In this document: piece after piece, positions 63,636-64,000 of the stretch
Numbering within the stretch: the stretch's first letter is position 1
Layout of the letters: each line of letters opens with the position of its first letter
From: Pararge aegeria
Taxonomy: Eukaryota > Arthropoda > Insecta > Lepidoptera > Nymphalidae
Assembly (NCBI RefSeq): GCF_905163445.1
Contig: NW_024396996.1
Coordinates: forward strand, 1-64,000
Reading direction: 5' to 3'
Length of the DNA: 64,000 bases
The notes under the pieces: model-generated
The model's input: only the letters and a program-made list of their open reading frames with translations
Told to the model about the DNA's origin: nothing
The model's database searches: none
Position numbers and translations under genes: made by a program

Positions 63636-64000
63636 ATTGTACCCCGCACAGGGGGGAGGTACGGGTAGGTAGTGACGAAAAATAACGATACGGGACTCTT
63701 ACGAGGTCTCGCAATCGGAATGAGTACACTTTAAATATTTTAACGAGGTAAAATTTAAGGGCATTGAGGGTCTGGTGCCAGTGGTGGTTGATTAGATCCA
63801 CACACTATACTTTTTATAATTATGTGGCGTTATGTCTCTATAAAAGTGGTGGTCTTTTATTATGTTATTTATTAATGGTATTTTTTTAATATCATATCAA
63901 TATTGTACCCCGCACGGGGGGAGGTAGGGGGGGGTAGGTAGTGACGAAAAATAACGATACGGGACTCTTACGAGGTCTCGTAATCGGAATGAGTTTCTGC
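63636..64000 (+). repeat. Satellite unit 40 (partial, cut by window edge)
   Basis: Complete module A (63636-63901) and the first 99 bp of B. Confidence 0.95.

Larger units (their letters stand above)
42574..64000 (+). repeat. Tandem 18S-derived composite satellite array, right part
   Basis: This continues the same array after the Helitron, resuming at the exact base where the left part stopped. Most units here carry the gcgcaaatt plus gaggtcccgtc variant pair, unlike much of the left part. Between about 50.9 and 60.9 kb, alternate units share variants and form a 2886-bp dimer. The array runs off the right edge. I see no protein gene in it. Confidence 0.97.

Noticed and set aside
1..64000. 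Functional rRNA gene cluster
   Set aside because: Only rearranged interior pieces of 18S are present, the 530 loop is destroyed, and no 5.8S or 28S sequence is recognisable.
1..64000. CRISPR array
   Set aside because: Repeats are over 1.4 kb with no short repeat-spacer pattern, and the introns and transposon are eukaryotic.

Overview
The window is almost entirely one tandem satellite array, interrupted by a single near-complete autonomous Helitron transposon. It looks like eukaryotic heterochromatin, most likely insect. The support is: degenerate eukaryotic 18S rRNA sequence in every repeat; short (CCTAA)n/(TTAGG)n tracts, the insect telomere motif, in every repeat; and an animal-type RepHel Helitron with spliceosomal introns and the TCTATATATATA-type 5' end common in insect genomes. 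Lepidoptera is a reasonable guess but is not proven by the sequence.

Satellite: about 40 repeat units cover 1-37337 and 42574-64000, all in the same orientation. The standard unit is about 1444 bp and can be divided into five modules. A (266 bp) is an 18S-like head plus an AT-rich tail. B (about 280 bp) is 18S-like and contains an internal 203-bp tandem step. C (about 250 bp) is an AT-rich spacer. D (344 bp) is a MITE-like element with long inverted arms, each carrying a TTAGG-type tract and a GC-rich hairpin. E (about 300 bp) has an A-run, a T-run and a CpG-rich segment. The 18S-like parts lack an intact 530-loop sequence and are not functional rRNA. There are no protein genes in the array; short open frames recur only because the repeat recurs.

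Units are highly similar but differ in copy number of modules: +266 and -266 bp, +203 and -204 bp, four 586-587-bp truncated subunits with one shared novel junction, one 880-bp unit, a 41-bp deletion in five units and a 63-bp deletion in three units. These form higher-order patterns (an 8807-bp register in the left part and a 2886-bp dimer in the right part), as expected for unequal exchange and local homogenisation.

Helitron: 37338-42573 (5236 bp) on the minus strand. It has 5' TC, 3' CTAG, a subterminal 3' hairpin, and insertion between A and T without target duplication. Removing it restores the uninterrupted repeat exactly. It encodes a RepHel protein in at least three exons with zinc-finger-like, Rep (HUH, two-tyrosine) and Pif1-like helicase parts. 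Exons 1 and 2 join cleanly across a 154-bp intron. Exon 2 then meets a stop codon with no visible splice donor, so the copy may be inactive or use a splice I cannot identify.
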